DNA from: JAZDCZ01 sp046757925
Lineage (GTDB): Bacteria > Gemmatimonadota > Gemmatimonadetes > Gemmatimonadales > GWC2-71-9
Assembly: GCA_046757925.1 (NCBI GenBank)
Contig: JBHHZE010000010.1
Location: 10,204 to 74,203 of the forward strand
Direction: 5' to 3'
Length of the DNA: 64,000 nucleotides
The translations under genes and the position numbers were made by a program. The first letter of the stretch is position 1. Each line of letters begins with the position of its first letter. Below the pieces are notes generated by a model. The model was not told where the DNA came from, made no database searches, and saw only the letters and a program-made list of their open reading frames with translations. Below are positions 61,203 to 64,000 of this stretch, piece by piece.

Positions 61203-62393
61203 GTGATCGAGCCGTCTCAGCTGTACAGGACTCCAAATGCACTTGCGCCCCATTACAGTCGGTTCCGTGTTGCAGAAACATTGCGGCTCACGGGTCACTC
61301 ACACCAGAGCTGGCCCGACTGCGGCTTCGAAGGACAGCAACTGGCGTGGCTCGACGCGGCAGAGTACGCTGACGAGAAGTGGGATCGTGCGTTTGCCAAA
61401 GCCGACCGGGTTCGAGACGGGTTCGCCAAGTTACTCGATGACGAGGACGGGCACATCGCGCTCGGGCAGAACACGCACGAATTGATAGTGCGGTTCCTGT
61501 CCGCCTTGCCTCTCCGAAAGCGGCCGAGGATCGTCACGACCGACGGCGAGTTCCACACGGTGAGACGTCAACTCGATCGTTTGGCCGAGGAAACCATTGA
61601 GGTGGAGAAGGTAACCGCACTACCGGCCAGCACGTTGGCCGAGAGGCTTGCCCACACTGTCGATGACAAGACCGCGGCGGTAATCGTGTCATCGGTGCTC
61701 TTTCAAAACGCTCACATCGTGCCCGGTTTGGGAGCTTTGTTGACCAAGTGTCAGAGCACCGGTACTCGACTTCTCGTAGACGCATACCACGCGCTGAATG
61801 TCGTGCCATTTTCTCTACGGAACGAGCAACTCGGCGACGCGTTCGTCGTTGGTGGAGGATACAAGTACTGTCAGCTGGGTGAGGGAAATTGTTTCCTGCG
61901 CATCCCCCCCTGTTGCAAGATGCGTCCTGTCATTACCGGCTGGTTCGGCGAGTTCGGCAGCATGAGCGAGACCGAGGCCGGCAAGCTGGTTCAATACGCC
62001 GACGGCGCGGACCGGTTTGCCGGAGCAACCTATGACCCCACGAGCCATTACCGTGCAAGCGAGGTGTTCGACTTCTTCGAGCGTGAGCAGTTGACGCCCG
62101 GATTCCTGCGACAGGTGAGCCAACACCAGGTCGGATTATTGGCTCAATCGTTCGATGACGCAGATCTCGACGAAGCAATTATATCTCGAGACAAGAGCGT
62201 TGATCTCAGCGAGGTCGGCGGATTTCTGGCGCTCCGGTCACCCCTGGCAGAATCGATCCGGCAGCATCTAGGGCAGGGCGGTGTGCTCGCGGACAATCGA
62301 GGCGACATCCTGAGGCTTGGGCCCGCACCGTATCTCTCCGACGAGCAACTGTGCGAAGCCATGGACCTTCTCGTGTCCGCGGCCCGTCCCTAG
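61203..62393 (+). CDS. kynU: Kynureninase (PLP-dependent, aminotransferase class V fold)
   Basis: 396 aa from a GTG 4 bp after the dioxygenase stop. PLP-binding RLLVDAYHALNVVPFSL (Asp of the cofactor site) and Schiff-base Lys in VVGGGYKYCQLGEGNCFLRI, with LTGHSHQSWPDCGFEGQQLA near the start, in the manner of kynureninases. It splits kynurenine into anthranilate and alanine. Somewhat diverged from the best-studied enzymes, but position next to kynA supports the call. Last gene of the operon. Confidence 0.88.
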   Translation: MIEPSQLYRTPNALAPHYSRFRVAETLRLTGHSHQSWPDCGFEGQQLAWLDAAEYADEKWDRAFAKADRVRDGFAKLLDDEDGHIALGQNTHELIVRFLSALPLRKRPRIVTTDGEFHTVRRQLDRLAEETIEVEKVTALPASTLAERLAHTVDDKTAAVIVSSVLFQNAHIVPGLGALLTKCQSTGTRLLVDAYHALNVVPFSLRNEQLGDAFVVGGGYKYCQLGEGNCFLRIPPCCKMRPVITGWFGEFGSMSETEAGKLVQYADGADRFAGATYDPTSHYRASEVFDFFEREQLTPGFLRQVSQHQVGLLAQSFDDADLDEAIISRDKSVDLSEVGGFLALRSPLAESIRQHLGQGGVLADNRGDILRLGPAPYLSDEQLCEAMDLLVSAARP

Positions 62394-62522
62394 GCATCAC
62401 TGCTCCACAGCAGAGGCGTTGCCGTGAAGCACTCACTGAGGACGGGCTTACACCAAGGCATCATCCTCCTTTCCCACGCGACGTTCCGCTTACGCTCACT
62501 TCCCCATGACCAGCCCGTTCGT

Positions 62523-62790
62523 CTAATGCATCTTCCAACATGACCAAGCGCGCCAGACGGGGCCGAGTCTAGAGAGCAAGTCGCCTTCGTCCGCGGGGTC
62601 CGCTACCCGGTCTAGCGTTCGCTTGAGCAGCCTTTTCCAATCGTCTGTCCGCTGAATATCACGTGCCATTTGCGCCGCTTCTTCGAGTGCACCATAGCGG
62701 CCCGGCGCAGTTCCCCTGCAAGCGCCTCGCGGAGTTCGCTCTCTAGCGTCTCAAGGTCGCTGTCAGTGGCAGAAGCTACTTCTCCAGAAC
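62523..62790 (-). pseudogene. Relic of an unknown gene, frameshifted
   Basis: On the minus strand, a protein-like N-terminal stretch (DSDLETLESELREALAGELR, about 62780-62705) continues in another frame as YGALEEAAQMARDIQRTDDW and KRLLKRTLDRVADPADEGDL before a stop at 62523. The frame change falls near 62695-62705. No intact start. Unknown family. Confidence 0.5.
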
Positions 62791-62831
62791 CAACTGTAGT
62801 GGCGCTGGGTGTTGCGGCCCTACACCCTCAA

Positions 62832-63151
62832 ATGGTCCAACTCCTACTCCACTACCTGAGAGAAGCGAATCTAAAATCCGGTTGGTTGTTCCCCTCTCCA
62901 CGAACCGGTCGATCACTCTCGTCAAACATGATCTGGAGAATCGTAACTCAAGTTCACCGTACCCTTGGCATAACGACCAACGTTCACGGGTACCGAAAAG
63001 CGTTTACTTCAAACTCATCGACTCGGGATTGAATTTGTTGCAAGTGAGAGCGTATACCCGTCACCGACAGACGTCGATGTTACAGGTGTACTATGACAGA
63101 CTCGACAAGCGGAAAACGCTTTCAACGTACTATGAAACGTTCAATTCCTAG
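62832..63151 (+). pseudogene. Tyrosine recombinase (phage-type integrase), frameshifted C-terminal fragment
   Basis: Two plus-strand frames join into one integrase C-terminus: SGWLFPSPRTGRSLSSNMIW and TNVHGYRKAFTS in the first frame, then LIDSGLNLLQVRAYTRHRQT and SMLQVYYDRLDKRKTLSTYY in the second. The HxxR (HGYRK), the second-box H/R (YTRHRQT) and the catalytic Tyr (VYYDRLDK) are visible. A one-base loss near 63008 breaks the frame, and the N-terminal half is absent. It lies 0.8 kb from the 3' end of a tRNA-Cys gene. Confidence 0.75.
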
Positions 63152-63687
63152 GTACTCAACGTATCGATGGATCGGACGGTGAGACTGACACCGAATCCGG
63201 TCGATTCGCTTGAGTATTGTAGGGCAACTTGGGATGATCCAGACGCCAGCTCCGAGTTAACGTCGTATAACCCGATTCCGTACTCAACCCTCTTCCACGT
63301 CTCATCCCACGGTAAGATTCTTGATACTCTTGACGGATTCAGTCCCGTGGTCTCCACCGGATCGGTCTTGAAACCTCCTTGGGTGAAAGATGCTCGAACG
63401 AGTCCGTCAGCCGTCGGCTCGACGACAAATCTCGCTATGTTTTCCGTGCTACGGGTTTCACGTACCACCCCATCTCCGGCATAGACCTTTCCCGTACTCG
63501 TGATATGACTTGCTCGTCCAAAACTTCTTCCGATTACACCGTCAATCTCTTCAGCACCCAGATGAAGATGACTTCCGTCGGCGAGGTGAGTGTACATCTC
63601 TCTGGTTCCGTCATCCTGGAGAGACGTCTGGAAAGAACCCACCTTTGTCGGTCCAACGAATAGATCGAAACCGTCGCGCTTCCCCAT
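63148..63687 (-). CDS. 179-aa hypothetical protein in decayed mobile region
   Basis: An ATG at 63687 starts an intact frame with regular protein character, for example GFDLFVGPTKVGSFQTSLQD, RSFGRASHITSTGKVYAGDG and RFVVEPTADGLVRASFTQGG, suggesting a beta-rich protein. No family recognised. It starts 5 bp after the stop of the preceding relic frame on the same strand and ends overlapping the integrase relic. Base composition is lower in GC than in the core genes, as expected for transferred DNA. Confidence 0.55.
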   Translation of the reverse strand: MGKRDGFDLFVGPTKVGSFQTSLQDDGTREMYTHLADGSHLHLGAEEIDGVIGRSFGRASHITSTGKVYAGDGVVRETRSTENIARFVVEPTADGLVRASFTQGGFKTDPVETTGLNPSRVSRILPWDETWKRVEYGIGLYDVNSELASGSSQVALQYSSESTGFGVSLTVRSIDTLST

Positions 63688-63692
63688 CTCTA

Positions 63693-63926
63693 CTAGCCGA
63701 TCGTGATGATAAATTCGTCCAACGACAGATTACGGTCCGACCTGGGTAGGCTCAACTCATACCGTCCTTCTCCCATCTCACGAACAATAATGTGCCAGTA
63801 TGTCGTTGGCGGTGTCTTCTTCGTTGTTGTCGTGTGTAATTGGTCAAGATGAGCGTCGATTACAGATCGTGGGATGGCGAATCCAATGTCAAGATCGACA
63901 CACCCCAGAACAAAGAGGCCAGTCTC
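63693..63926 (-). pseudogene. Relic frame without start codon, upstream of the 179-aa gene
   Basis: Open on the minus strand from 63926 to TAG 63693 (77 codons) with clear protein-like sequence (CVDLDIGFAIPRSVIDAHLD, KTPPTTYWHIIVREMGEGRY, SLPRSDRNLSLDEFIITIG) but no ATG, GTG or TTG before the conserved part; an in-frame stop stands directly ahead. It looks like the C-terminal piece of a longer gene. The 179-aa gene follows 5 bp later. Confidence 0.5.
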
Positions 63927-63955
63927 CTAAATCTCGTAAGTCGTTGATTGTCAAG

Positions 63956-64000
63956 AGGCGCCGGGCAGATTCGAACTGCCGAATAGAGGTTTTGCAGACC
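63956..64000 (-). tRNA. tRNA-Cys (anticodon GCA), 3' part, cut by window edge
   Basis: Read on the minus strand from base 64000: anticodon loop CTGCAAA with anticodon GCA (63995-63993), stem ACCTC, variable TATTC, T-arm GGCAG-TTCGAAT-CTGCC, acceptor strand CGGCGCC and discriminator U (63956), as expected for tRNA-Cys. The CCA end is not encoded. The 5' half is outside the window. Confidence 0.88.

Noticed and set aside
47422..62393. KynB-type kynurenine formamidase
   Set aside because: No cyclase-family motif (HxGTHxDxPxH) in any frame of the catabolic island.
62394..63955. Duplicate of the tRNA-Cys 3' end as an attachment site
   Set aside because: No second copy of the T-arm/acceptor sequence was found in this region; it may lie outside the window or be lost.
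1..64000. CRISPR arrays, rRNA operons, complete insertion sequences
   Set aside because: None seen: no regularly spaced repeats, no rRNA-like sequence, no transposase gene with terminal inverted repeats.

Overview
The window reads as one contig of a moderately GC-rich, Gram-negative, probably soil or sediment bacterium. The gene style points to Gemmatimonadota or a close relative: Big_2/TolB-type exported proteins, six-bladed beta-propeller lipoproteins, a DUF1800/DUF1501 pair, clade II nitrous oxide reductase, and tryptophan breakdown through CoA-bound anthranilate. This assignment is an inference from gene content; there is no rRNA here to prove it. One partial tRNA-Cys is seen at the right edge.

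Layout. 1-3.5 kb (minus): RND efflux operon (adaptor, TolC-like channel, pump cut by the window edge). 3.7-7.0 kb: AraC-type regulator, an array of hairpin repeats, and a minus-strand set of a 147-aa protein, a 47-aa peptide with ten cysteines, and a propeller lipoprotein. 7.3-10.4 kb: a patch of broken genes (regulator fragment, ATPase without its P-loop, nucleotidyltransferase with an internal deletion). 10.4-13.8 kb (minus): zinc-binding alcohol/quinone dehydrogenase and a large Ig-like/TolB propeller protein. 14.1-25.2 kb (mostly plus): alpha-toroid protein, NicO-like transporter, RNase H-like protein with altered active site coupled to a dCMP deaminase, zinc-ribbon protein, isopropylmalate-type dehydrogenase, thiolase, 3-hydroxyacyl-CoA dehydrogenase, squalene/phytoene synthase, thymidylate synthase and dihydrofolate reductase. 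25.3-38.8 kb: EF-G-like GTPase, DUF1800/DUF1501 pair, short-chain dehydrogenase, thioesterase, glycosyltransferase, DoxX, beta-barrel protein, a soluble GAF histidine kinase and an OmpR-type two-component pair.

38.9-45.9 kb (plus): a nitrous-oxide respiration cluster, two monohaem cytochromes c followed by nosZ (clade II), nosB-like, nosD, nosF and nosY. All seven CuZ histidines and the CuA motif are visible in NosZ.

47.4-62.4 kb: two divergent operons, 48 bp apart, that together spell an aerobic route from tryptophan through kynurenine and anthranilate to anthraniloyl-CoA and on to beta-oxidation-like steps. Plus strand: creatininase-family amidohydrolase, SDR, Rid-family protein, enoyl-CoA hydratase, acyl-CoA dehydrogenase, Old Yellow Enzyme, fused anthraniloyl-CoA monooxygenase/reductase, tryptophan 2,3-dioxygenase, kynureninase. 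Minus strand: two benzoate/anthranilate-type CoA ligases around a beta-propeller lipoprotein, then an M14 peptidase. No classical kynurenine formamidase is seen, and the creatininase-family protein is the natural candidate for that step. This is the most interesting system in the window.

62.4-64.0 kb: a decayed mobile region (frameshifted tyrosine recombinase and other relics) next to the 3' end of a tRNA-Cys gene.
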